Shown here one piece after another: positions 34,172-43,407 of a DNA stretch of 58,990 nucleotides; the stretch's first letter is position 1, and every line of letters begins with the position of its first letter. The DNA lies in NCBI RefSeq assembly GCF_007992195.1, contig NZ_BJZU01000082.1, forward strand, positions 1 through 58,990, in the 5' to 3' direction. Under the pieces are notes generated by a model. The model worked only from the letters and a program-made list of their open reading frames with translations, was not told the DNA's origin and did no database searches. Made by a program: the position numbers and the translations under genes. The stretch comes from Methylobacterium oxalidis. GTDB taxonomy: Bacteria > Pseudomonadota > Alphaproteobacteria > Rhizobiales > Beijerinckiaceae.

Positions 34172-34651
34172 ATGTCGCGTCCGCACGCCAAGGAAGATCC
34201 CGGCCCGGAGCCGGTCGACCCGCTCCGGGTCTGGTTCCGGTTCATCCGCCTGAACCGGCGGGTCACGGCCGCGGTCGGCGCGGAGCTGCGCGAGATCGGG
34301 CTCTCGATCCCGCAATTCGACGTGCTCTCGACCCTGACCGAGCGCGAGGGCCTGACCCAGCAGGAGCTGGCCGCCCGCCTCTACGTCACGAAGGGCAACG
34401 TCTCGGGCCTGATCGACCGGCTGGTCGAGGCGGGCCTCGTGGAGCGGCGAGCGATCCCCGGCGACCGGCGCTCGCACGCGCTCCACCTCACGCCGGCCGG
34501 CAGCGCCCTCGCCTCCCGAGGCATCGAGGCGCAGGAAGCCTACGTGGCCCGGACCCTCGGGCGCCTCGCGCCGGCGGACATCGCCGCCTTCGAGCGGCTG
34601 GTGCTCGAATGGCGCGACCTCGCCCGCGCGGACGCGACCGACCGGTCCTGA
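34172..34651 (+). CDS. MarR-family regulator, possibly purine-responsive
   Basis: 159 aa with a MarR winged helix (LTQQELAARLYVTKGNVSGLIDRLVEAGLVERRAIPGDRR in pieces). A Trp near residue 21 (LRVWFRFIRLNRR) lies in the first helix, and GLIDRL has the Asp. Similar residues bind urate in the HucR/PecS group, but that family relation is not proven here. It lies 166 bases upstream of the xanthine-dehydrogenase-type genes on the same strand and is the obvious candidate controller of the purine cluster. A short inverted repeat, CTGC-TATAGG-CAG (34153-34165), just before the ATG could be its own operator. Confidence 0.88.
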   Translation: MSRPHAKEDPGPEPVDPLRVWFRFIRLNRRVTAAVGAELREIGLSIPQFDVLSTLTEREGLTQQELAARLYVTKGNVSGLIDRLVEAGLVERRAIPGDRRSHALHLTPAGSALASRGIEAQEAYVARTLGRLAPADIAAFERLVLEWRDLARADATDRS

Positions 34652-34817
34652 GCGCGCGCCGGAACCGCGGCCCCGGCGCGCCGGGCGCCATTCCCGTGCG
34701 CGGCCCGGAGCGGTATCGTCGCTCCCGTCCCGCGGAGCCGGACGCGGGGCGGCCGGGCCGGCAGCGTGGCAGGAGGATTGCTTCGCCGCCGCTCTTCAGG
34801 GCCGGCACGGGGCGGGT

Positions 34818-35642
34818 ATGGACCTCAACACGGTGGAGGCCGTTCTCAGGCCGCGGGGGCGGGCGGATCTGCCCCGGTGGCGGCCGGGCGACGCCTGGCT
34901 CGCGGGCGGGACCTGGCTCTTCTCCGAGCCGCAGGCCGGACTGAGCCGCCTCGTCGACCTCACGGGCCTCGGCTGGCGGGACGTCGAGATCTCGGAAGAG
35001 GGTCTGTCGCTCGCCGCGACCTGCACCATCGCGGCGCTCGACCGGCTCGACCTGTCCCCCGACTGGGTCGCCGCGCCTCTCGTCGGGCAGTGCTGCCGCG
35101 CGCTGCTCGGCTCGTTCAAGATCCGGACCATGGCGACCGTGGGCGGCAACCTCTGCATGGCCCTGCCGGCGGGGCCGATGATCGCGCTCGCGGCCGCGCT
35201 CGACGGGTCCTGCCTGATCTGGACGCCGGAGGGCGGCGAGCGGAGCCTTTCCACCCTCGCCCTCGTGCGGGGGCCGCAGGAGACCGCCCTCGGACCGGGC
35301 GAGGTCCTGCGCCGGATCGACCTGCCGGCCGCAGCCCTGCGCCGCCGCACCGCCTTCCGCCGGATCTCGCTCAGCCCGAACGGCCGCTCGGCCGCCCTCC
35401 TGATCGGGACCCTCGATCCGGGCGGCGCCTTCGCGCTCACCGTGACCGCCTCGGTCCGGCGGCCGGTGCGGCTCGATCTCGGTGCGCTTCCCGGCGAGGC
35501 CGAGCTGCTCGGCGCGCTGGCGGCCGCGATTCCGCCCGGCCTCTGGTACGACGACGTCCACGGCGCGCCCGACTGGCGCGCCCACGTCACCCGGCTCCTC
35601 GCCGAGGAGATCCGGGTGGAACTCGGCGGGGCCCTCCGATGA
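34818..35642 (+). CDS. Molybdenum hydroxylase FAD subunit (xanthine dehydrogenase type)
   Basis: 274 aa of the CO-dehydrogenase/XDH medium-subunit family. The FAD contacts show as WLAGGTWLFSEPQ (the usual AGGT) and IRTMATVGGNLCMALPAGP (TVGGNL). It passes electrons from the FeS centres to the acceptor. It overlaps the next gene by ATGA (35639-35642), indicating translational coupling with the catalytic subunit. No N-terminal FeS domain is present because that domain is fused to the Mo subunit here. Confidence 0.92.
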   Translation: MDLNTVEAVLRPRGRADLPRWRPGDAWLAGGTWLFSEPQAGLSRLVDLTGLGWRDVEISEEGLSLAATCTIAALDRLDLSPDWVAAPLVGQCCRALLGSFKIRTMATVGGNLCMALPAGPMIALAAALDGSCLIWTPEGGERSLSTLALVRGPQETALGPGEVLRRIDLPAAALRRRTAFRRISLSPNGRSAALLIGTLDPGGAFALTVTASVRRPVRLDLGALPGEAELLGALAAAIPPGLWYDDVHGAPDWRAHVTRLLAEEIRVELGGALR

Positions 35643-38461
35643 GGCTGACCGTCAACGGGACGCCGCAGCAGGCCGAGCCGCGCCCCGGGCAGTGCCTGCG
35701 CACCCTCCTGCGCGATCTCGGCTGGTACGGCGTCAAGAAGGGCTGCGACGCGGGCGATTGCGGCGCCTGCACGGTCCATCTCGACGGCGAGCCGGTCCAT
35801 GCCTGCCTGCTGCCGGCCTTCCGTGCCGAGGGCCGGCAGGTCACCACCGTCGAGGGCCTCGCCGGCCCGTGCGCGCCGGACGGGCAGGTGCCGGACGAGC
35901 TTCACCCGATGCAGGCGGCCTTCCTCGCCGCGCAGGGCTTCCAGTGCGGGTTCTGCACCCCCGGCATGGTGATGACGGCCGCCGCCCTCGACCAGGGCCG
36001 GCGCCGGGACCTCGACGACGCCCTCAAGGGCAATCTCTGCCGCTGCACCGGCTACCGGGCCATCCGCGACGCCGTCGCGGGCCTCGGCGATGCCGAGCCG
36101 GACCCGGAGGGCGACCCGGTCGGGCGCTGCCTGCCCGCGCCGGCGGGCCCGGCGGTCGTGACGGGCCGGGCGGCCTTCACCTTCGACCTGCCGGTATCGG
36201 GCCTCCTGCACCTCAAGGTTCTGCGTTCGCCCCACGCGCACGCGCGCATCCGCGCCATCGACGCCGCCGCGGCGCTCGCGCTGCCGGGCGTCGTCGCGGT
36301 GCTCACGCACGCCGACGCGCCGGCAGCCCGCTTCTCCACGGGCCGGCACGAGAACCCGGCCGACGACGCGCCCGATACGCGCCTCCTCGACGACGTCGTG
36401 CGCTTCGTCGGCCAGCGCGTCGCGGCGGTCGTGGCCGAGAGCGAGGCCGCGGCCGAGGCCGGCTGCCGGGCGCTCGCCGTGACCTACGAGCCGCTCCCCG
36501 CGGTGCTCGACCCGGAGGCGGCGCTCCGCCCCGGCGCGCCCCTGGTCCATGCCGATCCCGAGGCGCCCGGCGAGGACGCGCCCCCGCGCCGCGCACACCC
36601 GAACCTCGCGGCGGAGGCGCACGGGCACCTCGGCGACGTCGAGTCGGGCTTTGCGGAGGCCGACGCGGTGCACGAGGAGACCTACGTCTCGCAGCGCGTC
36701 CAGCACGCGCATCTGGAGACGCACGGCGCCGTCGGCTGGCTCGACGAGGCCGGGCGCCTGACGATCCGCTCCTCGACGCAGGTGCCCTTCCTGACCCGCG
36801 ACGCGCTCTGCACGCTGTTCGGGCTGGGGCGGGACCGGGTCCGGGTCCTGTGCGGGCGGGTCGGCGGCGGCTTCGGCGGCAAGCAGGAGATGCTCACCGA
36901 GGATCTGGTGGCGCTGGCCGTCCTGCGCACCGGGCGGCCGGTGAAATGGGAGCTGACGCGCCGGGAGCAGTTCGTCGGCACCACCACGCGGCACCCGATG
37001 CGCGTGCGGGTGAAGCTCGGGGCGCGGCGGGACGGCCGGCTCACGGCCATCGCGCTGCACGTCGTCACGAACACGGGCGCCTACGGCAACCACGCGGGCG
37101 GGGTGCTCCACCACGGCTGCAACGAGGTGATCGGGGTCTACCGCTGCCCGAACAAGCGCGTCGACGGGTATGCCGCCTACACCCACACCCTGCCGGGCGG
37201 CGCCTTCCGCGGCTACGGGCTCAGCCAGACCATCTTCGCCGTGGAATCGGCGATGGACGAGCTCGCCCGCCGCCTCGGGCTCGACCCGTTCGAGATGCGC
37301 CGCCGCAACGTGGTGCGGCCGGGCGACCCGATGGTCTCAACGAGCCTCGAGCCGCACGACGTGATCTACGGCAGCTACGGGCTCGACCAGTGCCTCGACC
37401 TCGCGGAGGCGGCGCTGGCCGGGCCCGGCGGCGAGCAGGCGCCGGAGGGCTGGCTCGTCGGCGAGGGCATGGCGCTCGCGATGATCGACACGATCCCGCC
37501 GCGCGGCCACGTCGCCGACGCCCGCATCCGGCTCGAACCCGGGGGCCGCTACGCGCTCGACGTCGGCACGGCCGAGTTCGGCAACGGCACCGCGACCGTC
37601 CACGCCCAGCTCGCCGCCCACGCCCTCGGCACGCGGCCGGGCCGGATCGTGCTGCGGCAGGCCGACACCGACGCGGTCGGCCACGACACCGGCGCCTATG
37701 GCAGCACCGGCACGGTGGTGGCCGGGCAGGCCACCCTCAAGGCGGCGGCCGCGCTCGCCCGGCGCATCCGGGAGGCGGCGGCCGCCCGCGCCGGGGTCGC
37801 GCCGGATGCCTGCCGCCTCGGCCCCGACGCCGTCACCTGGAAGGGCGGTGAAATCCCGCTGGCGGATCTCGCCGCCGTGGAATTGGAGGCGGTCGGGCGG
37901 GCGGACGGCTCGCCGCGCTCGGTCGCCTTCAACGTCCAGGGCTTCCGCGTCGCCGTGCACCCGACCCGCGGCGAGGTGCGGATCCTGCGCAGCGTCCAGG
38001 CGGCCGACGCGGGCCGCGTCATCAACCCGATGCAGTGCCGCGGCCAGATCGAGGGCGGGGTCGCGCAGGCGATCGGCGCGGCCCTCTACGAGGCCATGCG
38101 CATCGGTCCGGACGGGCGCGTCGCGACGGATGCCTTCCGCAGCTACCACATTCCGGCCATCGCCGACGTGCCACGCACCGAGGTGCTGTTCGCCGAAACG
38201 CACGACGCGGTGGGTCCGCTCGGCGCGAAATCGATGAGCGAGGCGCCGTTCAACCCGGTCGCGCCGGCCCTCGCCAACGCGATCCGCGACGCCACCGGTG
38301 CGCGGCTGACCGCGCCGCCCTTCGCGCCGGACCGCATCTTCCGGAGCGTGATGGCCGCCCTCGCCCGGGATGCGGCGGGCGGCGGCCCGTGCCAGGATGC
38401 GGGCCCTGCCTCGCCGCCCGCCGCGCTGATGCCCGAGACGAATCCGCGAGGGACTCGATGA
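35639..38461 (+). CDS. Fused [2Fe-2S]-molybdopterin hydroxylase subunit (xanthine dehydrogenase type)
   Basis: 940 aa. Residues 1-150 hold two [2Fe-2S] clusters: Cys36, 41, 44, 56 and Cys103, 106, 134, 136. The Mo-binding part starts almost at once (VTGRAAFTFDLP) and contains VGGGFGGKQE near 410 and the active-site Glu in KSMSEAPFNPV near 867. The usual XdhA (FeS-FAD) plus XdhB (Mo) split is thus re-arranged to FAD alone plus FeS-Mo. Being directly upstream of adenine deaminase, it should hydroxylate hypoxanthine/xanthine, but related enzymes act on other N-heterocycles. Start and stop codons overlap both neighbours by ATGA. Confidence 0.92.
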   Translation: MRLTVNGTPQQAEPRPGQCLRTLLRDLGWYGVKKGCDAGDCGACTVHLDGEPVHACLLPAFRAEGRQVTTVEGLAGPCAPDGQVPDELHPMQAAFLAAQGFQCGFCTPGMVMTAAALDQGRRRDLDDALKGNLCRCTGYRAIRDAVAGLGDAEPDPEGDPVGRCLPAPAGPAVVTGRAAFTFDLPVSGLLHLKVLRSPHAHARIRAIDAAAALALPGVVAVLTHADAPAARFSTGRHENPADDAPDTRLLDDVVRFVGQRVAAVVAESEAAAEAGCRALAVTYEPLPAVLDPEAALRPGAPLVHADPEAPGEDAPPRRAHPNLAAEAHGHLGDVESGFAEADAVHEETYVSQRVQHAHLETHGAVGWLDEAGRLTIRSSTQVPFLTRDALCTLFGLGRDRVRVLCGRVGGGFGGKQEMLTEDLVALAVLRTGRPVKWELTRREQFVGTTTRHPMRVRVKLGARRDGRLTAIALHVVTNTGAYGNHAGGVLHHGCNEVIGVYRCPNKRVDGYAAYTHTLPGGAFRGYGLSQTIFAVESAMDELARRLGLDPFEMRRRNVVRPGDPMVSTSLEPHDVIYGSYGLDQCLDLAEAALAGPGGEQAPEGWLVGEGMALAMIDTIPPRGHVADARIRLEPGGRYALDVGTAEFGNGTATVHAQLAAHALGTRPGRIVLRQADTDAVGHDTGAYGSTGTVVAGQATLKAAAALARRIREAAAARAGVAPDACRLGPDAVTWKGGEIPLADLAAVELEAVGRADGSPRSVAFNVQGFRVAVHPTRGEVRILRSVQAADAGRVINPMQCRGQIEGGVAQAIGAALYEAMRIGPDGRVATDAFRSYHIPAIADVPRTEVLFAETHDAVGPLGAKSMSEAPFNPVAPALANAIRDATGARLTAPPFAPDRIFRSVMAALARDAAGGGPCQDAGPASPPAALMPETNPRGTR

Positions 38462-40263
38462 CCCGATCCGCGCCGCTCAACCGCTTCTCCGTCGCGCCGC
38501 TCGCCGCGATGACGCGCCGCCTCGCCGACGTCGCCGCGGGACGCGCCGATCCCGACCTCGTGATCGCGGGGGCGCGGGTGCTCTCCACCTATTCCGAGCG
38601 GATCCTGCGCGACCGAGAGGTCTGGATCGCGGGCGGGCGCATCGCCGCGGTCAGGCCGGCGGGCAGCCATCGCGGCGGGGCGGCGCGCTACGACGCGGGC
38701 GGCGGGCTGATCGCGCCCGGCCTCGTCGACCCGCACCTGCACATCGAGAGCAGCATGGTCACGGCCTGCGCCTACGCCGAGGCCGCGCTCCTCAACGGCA
38801 CCACGACGATCTTCTGCGACAGCCACGAGATCGGGAACGTCCTCGACGCGCAGGGCGTCGCCTGGATGCTGGAGGATGCCCGCGAGGCGCCGCTCAACAT
38901 CTATCTCACGGTGCCGAGCACGGTGCCAGCCACCTCGCCGGACATCGAGACGGCGGGCGGCGACCTGACCCCCGAGAAGATCGCCGCCCTGTTCGACGCC
39001 TGGCCGGAGGCGCTCGCGCTCGGCGAGAAGATGGACTTCGTGGCGGTGGCCGAGGGCGACGCGCGTGCCCACGCCATCATCGCGACGGCCCTGGAGCGCG
39101 GCCGGCCGGTCTCGGGGCACATCTACGGGCGGGATTTCGTGGCCCCCTACGCCGCGAGCGGCGTCACCGACACGCACGAGGCGACAGACCCGGACATCGC
39201 CGACGACCTCCTGGAAGCCGGCGTCTGGATCTTCCTGCGCGGCGGCCCACCGACGACGCCCTGGCACAGCCTGCCCCGGGCGATCGGCGCGGTGACCGAG
39301 TACGGCGCCGCCTGGAAGCGGGTCTGCGCCTGCACGGACGACCGGGACGCCGACGACCTCCTCGCCTTCGGCCTCGACTGGGTGGTGCGCGAGGCGGTGC
39401 GCAACGGCATCCCGAAGCCCGCCGCATGGGCGATGGGCTCGCTCCACCCGGCGACGCGCTTCGGCCTCGACGGGGAGATCGGTGGCCTCGGCGGCGGGCG
39501 CCGGGCCGACCTCGTGCTCCTCGACGACGACCTCACCCCGCGCTCGACCTGGTACGGCGGCGAGCTCGTGGTCGAGGACAGGCGCGCGACGCCGGTGCTG
39601 GAGGCGGCTCTCTCCCGCCCCTACCGCTACCCGGCGGCGGCCTACGCCACCGTCCACCTGCCGGCCCCTCTCCCCTCGCTCCTGCCCGCGCTGCCGGCGG
39701 CCCCCTGCACGGTCAACGCCATCCGCACCACCCTGCCGGGAATCGAGCTCGTCCACGAGCGGGTCTCCCTGCAGCCCGGGGCCGACTGGCCGGGCACGCT
39801 CGCCGCCCACGACCTCTGCCACGTCGCCGTGGTGGAGCGGCACGGGCTCGGCGGGCGGGTCGGGCACGGGCTCCTCAGCGCCTTCGGCCTGACGCGCGGC
39901 GCGGTGGCGAGCAGCGTCGGGCACGACGCGCACAACCTCGTCGTCGCCGGCCTGAACGAAGCCGACATGCGCGTCGCCGTGGAGGTGCTCGCCCGCGAGC
40001 AGGGCGGCGTCTGCGTGGTCGAGGACGGCGCCGTCGTCGCGATGGTGCCGTTGCCGGTGGCCGGCCTTCTCTCGGACAAGCGCGTCGGCGCCGTCGCCGC
40101 CGAGATGCGCACCCTGAAGGAGGCCTGGGCGCGGGCGGGCTGCGCCATCCCCTATATGGGCTTCAACCTGATCCCGCTCTCGGTGATCCCGCGGATACGC
40201 CTGACCGACATGGGGCTGATCCTGGTGCCGGAGATGCGGCAGATCCCGCTGTTCGAGGCGTGA
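38458..40263 (+). CDS. ade: Adenine deaminase
   Basis: 601 aa amidohydrolase converting adenine to hypoxanthine. Visible are APGLVDPHLHIESSMV (first metal ligands), TTIFCDSHEIGNV, VSGHIYG (His ligand), GVTDTHEATD, and the family C-terminal block VGHDAHNLVVAG. The start overlaps the Mo subunit stop by ATGA, so the deaminase and hydroxylase are coupled: adenine to hypoxanthine to xanthine to urate. Length is at the normal size for Ade-type enzymes. Confidence 0.95.
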   Translation: MTRSAPLNRFSVAPLAAMTRRLADVAAGRADPDLVIAGARVLSTYSERILRDREVWIAGGRIAAVRPAGSHRGGAARYDAGGGLIAPGLVDPHLHIESSMVTACAYAEAALLNGTTTIFCDSHEIGNVLDAQGVAWMLEDAREAPLNIYLTVPSTVPATSPDIETAGGDLTPEKIAALFDAWPEALALGEKMDFVAVAEGDARAHAIIATALERGRPVSGHIYGRDFVAPYAASGVTDTHEATDPDIADDLLEAGVWIFLRGGPPTTPWHSLPRAIGAVTEYGAAWKRVCACTDDRDADDLLAFGLDWVVREAVRNGIPKPAAWAMGSLHPATRFGLDGEIGGLGGGRRADLVLLDDDLTPRSTWYGGELVVEDRRATPVLEAALSRPYRYPAAAYATVHLPAPLPSLLPALPAAPCTVNAIRTTLPGIELVHERVSLQPGADWPGTLAAHDLCHVAVVERHGLGGRVGHGLLSAFGLTRGAVASSVGHDAHNLVVAGLNEADMRVAVEVLAREQGGVCVVEDGAVVAMVPLPVAGLLSDKRVGAVAAEMRTLKEAWARAGCAIPYMGFNLIPLSVIPRIRLTDMGLILVPEMRQIPLFEA

Positions 40264-40268
40264 GCGCC

Positions 40269-41204
40269 ATGAGCCCCCCCGACTCGGAACCCGCCTACCC
40301 GGACCCCGCCTACCCGCGCGACCTGATCGGCTACGGCCGCAACCCGCCGCACGCGCGCTGGCCCGGCGGTGCCCGCATCGCCGTGCAGATCGTCCTGAAC
40401 TACGAGGAGGGCGGCGAGAACTGCATTCTCCACGGCGACCCCGCGTCCGAGGCGTTCCTCGCCGAGATCGTGAACGCGCAAGCCTGGCCGGGCGAGCGAC
40501 ACATGACCGTGGAGTCGATCTACGAGTACGGCGCTCGGGCGGGCTTCTGGCGGATCTGGCGGCTGTTCACGGGGCGCGGCATCCCGCTCACGGTGTTCGG
40601 CGTGGCCGAGGCCCTCAACCGCAACCCGGAGGCTGTCGCGGCCATGCGGGAGGCCGGCTGGGAGATCGCGAGTCACGGGCTCAAGTGGATCGATTACGCG
40701 CATTTCTCCCGCGACGAGGAGGCCGTCCACATGGACGCGGCGATCCGGCTCCACGAGGCGGCGACGGGCGAGAAGCCCCTCGGCTGGTACACGGGCCGGT
40801 TCTCGGTGCACACCCGCGAGCTCGCGATGGAGCGGGGCCTCGCCTACCTCGCCGATTCCTACGCGGACGACCTGCCCTACTGGATACCCGGACCCGGGGG
40901 CCCGGCCCTCGTCGTGCCCTACACGCTCGACGCCAACGACATGCGCTTCTCCGTGGCGCAGGGCTTCAACGCGGGCGACCAGTTCTTCACCTACCTGCGC
41001 GACACGTTCGACGTGCTCTACGCCGAGGGCGCGCAGGCGCCGAAGATGATGTCGGTCGGGCTCCACTGCCGCCTCGTCGGACGCCCCGGGCGGATCGCGG
41101 CGCTCGCGCGCTTCCTCGACCACGTGGCGGCCCACGAGCACGTCTGGATCGCCCGCCGCATCGACATCGCCCACCATTGGGCCGCGGCCCACCCGCCGGC
41201 CTGA
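40269..41204 (+). CDS. puuE: PuuE-type allantoinase (polysaccharide-deacetylase fold)
   Basis: 311 aa. The NodB-like fold of the PuuE allantoinase is recognised from LIGYGRNPPHARWPGGARI, VQIVLNYEEGGEN, YGARAGFWRIWRLF, GWEIASHGLKW and WYTGRFSVHTREL. It opens the allantoin ring to allantoate. Six bases follow the ade stop. It closes the plus-strand run of four genes. Confidence 0.93.
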   Translation: MSPPDSEPAYPDPAYPRDLIGYGRNPPHARWPGGARIAVQIVLNYEEGGENCILHGDPASEAFLAEIVNAQAWPGERHMTVESIYEYGARAGFWRIWRLFTGRGIPLTVFGVAEALNRNPEAVAAMREAGWEIASHGLKWIDYAHFSRDEEAVHMDAAIRLHEAATGEKPLGWYTGRFSVHTRELAMERGLAYLADSYADDLPYWIPGPGGPALVVPYTLDANDMRFSVAQGFNAGDQFFTYLRDTFDVLYAEGAQAPKMMSVGLHCRLVGRPGRIAALARFLDHVAAHEHVWIARRIDIAHHWAAAHPPA

Positions 41205-41210
41205 GGGGCC

Positions 41211-41591
41211 TCAGCCCTCGATCACGCTCACATGCGCGGCGACCACCCGCCAGCCCTCGGGCAGGCGGACCCAGGTCTGGCTCTGGCGCCCGACGCGGCC
41301 CGGCGCGCCCGCGCGCCGGAACAGGGTCATCGCCACCGCGACATCGCGCCCGTAGGTGGTGATCACCGTGTCCGAGAGGTCCCGCGCCAGTCCCTGCGGC
41401 GAGCGGGCGCGGCGGAAGGCCCGGATCGCGTCCATGCCGTAGAGGTTCTCGCCCGCCCCGTAGCGGATGGTGCGGGGATCGTCGTGGAAAAGCGCTTCCA
41501 GCGTCTCCACGTCGTTGCCGACGAGGGCCGCCTCGTAGCGGCGGAAGGCGGCCTCGACCTCGGCGCGAACCTCCGGGATGTCGATCTCCAT
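41211..41591 (-). CDS. hpxZ: HpxZ/AtzH-like protein
   Basis: 126 aa NTF2-like fold. It carries the family pattern FRRYEAALVGNDVETLEALFHDDPRTIRYG (in pieces) and QTWVRLPEGWRVVAAHVS. HpxZ is linked to oxalurate use in Klebsiella, and AtzH to cyanuric acid breakdown. In this purine cluster the former is the better guess. It is the last gene of a minus-strand trio with an AtzE-type amidase and an AtzG-like small protein. Confidence 0.85.
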   Translation of the reverse strand: MEIDIPEVRAEVEAAFRRYEAALVGNDVETLEALFHDDPRTIRYGAGENLYGMDAIRAFRRARSPQGLARDLSDTVITTYGRDVAVAMTLFRRAGAPGRVGRQSQTWVRLPEGWRVVAAHVSVIEG

Positions 41592-41609
41592 GCGGTGTTC
41601 CTTGGGGTC

Positions 41610-43016
41610 TCAGTCGAGGGTCGCGACAGGCGCCCGGGCGACGCCGGCCCGCTCGAGGTGATGCGCGACGCGCAGGGCGACGTCCTCGCGCCAGGGCGCG
41701 GCGATGACCTGGACGCCGAGCGGCAATCCCTCGTCGAGCCGCACCGGCACCGCGACGACGGGCAGGCCGATGAAGGAGATCGGCTGCGTGTACAGGCCGA
41801 CATTGGCCCGCACCGGCAACTCCACCCCGTCGAGCACGAAGGTCTTCTGTCCGCCCCGCGGCGCCCGGCAGGGCGTGGCGGGGGCGAGGATCACGTCGAC
41901 CTCCCGGAACAGGGCGCCGACCGCGTCCCGGTACCAGCGGCGGAAGCGCTGGGCCCGCTCGATGACGGGTGCCGGGATCATCGCGCCCGCGATCAGGCGG
42001 TCGCGCACCGCCGGGTCGAAGTCGCGGGGCCGGGCGCGCAGGCGCTCGAGGTGCAGGGTCGCCCCTTCGGCCGCCGTGATGAGGTAGGCCGCCGCCCTGG
42101 CGCGGGCCGCCTCCGGGATCTCGATGCCCCGCTCCGCGCCGAGGGCGCGGGCGACCGCGGCCACAGCCGCGAAGGCGTCCGGCTCGCCCATCCGGGCGAA
42201 GTAGCCTCCGGCCACCGCGATCCGCAGGCTCCCGATGCCGGCCTCCAGCGACGGTCCCGCGGGCTCGGCCGGCCGGTCGGCCTGGGCCGGATCGTCCGGG
42301 TCGAGCCCGAGCATCGCGTCGTAGGCGAGCGCGAGGTCGCGCGCCGAGCGCGCCATCGGCCCGACATGGTCGAGGCTGCCGACGAAGGGGAAGCTGCCCG
42401 CCCGGCTGAGCCGCCCGTAGGTGGGCTTCAGCCCGAAGCAGCCGCAGAAGGCGGAGGGCACACGGATCGAGCCGTTGGTGTCCGAGCCGAGCGCCAGTGG
42501 CACGAACCCTGCCGCGACCGCCCCGCCCGAGCCCCCGGAGGATCCGCCCGACATGCGGGTCAGGTCGTGCGGGTTGTGCGTGTCGCCGTCGTGCACGTTC
42601 TCGCCGGTGAAATCGTAGGCGTACTCGCCCATGTTGAGGCCGCCGAGGAGGACCGCGCCCGCGGCCTCCAGCCGCCGGATCAGCGCGGCGTCGCGGGCGG
42701 CCGGCTCCCGCCCGCGGTTGATCTTGGAGCCCGCCCGGGTCGGCAGGCCGGCGATGTCGAACAGGTTCTTGACCGCGAAGGGCACGCCCGCCAGCGGCCC
42801 GGGCGCCTGCCCGCCGGCACGGGCCGCGTCGAGGGCGTCGGCGCGGGCGAGCGCGCGCTCGGGCAGGAAGTCGGTGAAGGCCCTCACCCGCGGATCCAGC
42901 CGGCCGATGCGTGCCAGCGCGGCCTCGGTGACGGCGCGGGCGCCGACGCGGCCGGCCGAGACGGCGGCGGCGATCTCGGCAGCCGGGGCGAGGCTCCAGT
43001 CGGCCTGATCGCTCAT
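41610..43016 (-). CDS. AtzE/HpxY-type amidase (amidase signature family)
   Basis: 468 aa. The Ser-cisSer-Lys machinery is visible as PFAVKNLFDIAG (Lys), MSGGSSGGSGGAVAAG (Ser) and GSDTNGSIRVPSAFCG (second Ser). It overlaps the small AtzG-like gene by ATGA. AtzE-AtzG hydrolyse carboxybiuret; in the Hpx context the homologous pair acts on oxalurate-like ureides. I infer an ureide substrate from the neighbours. Confidence 0.88.
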   Translation of the reverse strand: MSDQADWSLAPAAEIAAAVSAGRVGARAVTEAALARIGRLDPRVRAFTDFLPERALARADALDAARAGGQAPGPLAGVPFAVKNLFDIAGLPTRAGSKINRGREPAARDAALIRRLEAAGAVLLGGLNMGEYAYDFTGENVHDGDTHNPHDLTRMSGGSSGGSGGAVAAGFVPLALGSDTNGSIRVPSAFCGCFGLKPTYGRLSRAGSFPFVGSLDHVGPMARSARDLALAYDAMLGLDPDDPAQADRPAEPAGPSLEAGIGSLRIAVAGGYFARMGEPDAFAAVAAVARALGAERGIEIPEAARARAAAYLITAAEGATLHLERLRARPRDFDPAVRDRLIAGAMIPAPVIERAQRFRRWYRDAVGALFREVDVILAPATPCRAPRGGQKTFVLDGVELPVRANVGLYTQPISFIGLPVVAVPVRLDEGLPLGVQVIAAPWREDVALRVAHHLERAGVARAPVATLD

Positions 43017-43201
43017 GCGGTGAAGACCGGGGCCGCCTCGGCCTCGTCGGGCAGGGGAAAGGCGCCGACGAGGTCGGCCGCCGCCCTCAGTACCCGCAGG
43101 TTGACGACGATCGTCTCGCGCCATTCCGGCTCGACGGCGAGGCCGAGCATGGCGGCGGCGGCCTCCGCGTAGGCGTCGAGGTCGGTCTCCGTCTCGGCCA
43201 T
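43013..43201 (-). CDS. AtzG/HpxX-like small partner protein
   Basis: 62 aa starting MAETETDLDAYAEAAAAMLGL, then EPEWRETIVVNLRVLRAAADLV, the DUF4089/AtzG-like helical pattern. In AtzE the AtzG partner stabilises the amidase; the same order and an ATGA overlap with the amidase gene are seen here. Divergent from the 8-oxoguanine deaminase gene. Confidence 0.85.
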   Translation of the reverse strand: MAETETDLDAYAEAAAAMLGLAVEPEWRETIVVNLRVLRAAADLVGAFPLPDEAEAAPVFTA

Positions 43202-43407
43202 GGTCACTCCTGCTGAACGCGCGCCCCGCATCCTGCAACGGCCGCGCCAGGGGCCGCCGCGGAGCCGGGCGGCGGTCAGCATAGACGCCCGCGACCGCCC
43301 ACGCATCATCGCGCGGGCGGCGCGACGCTTGCAACGGCGCCCCCGCCCGCTCCAAACCGGAGGCGGCGGGGCCGGGACGGGCCCCCGCGCAACCTGACGA
43401 GGATGGG

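Noticed and set aside
41211..43201. Cyanuric acid/atrazine pathway
   Set aside because: AtzG, AtzE and AtzH homologues are present but AtzD and AtzF are absent, and all neighbours belong to purine breakdown.
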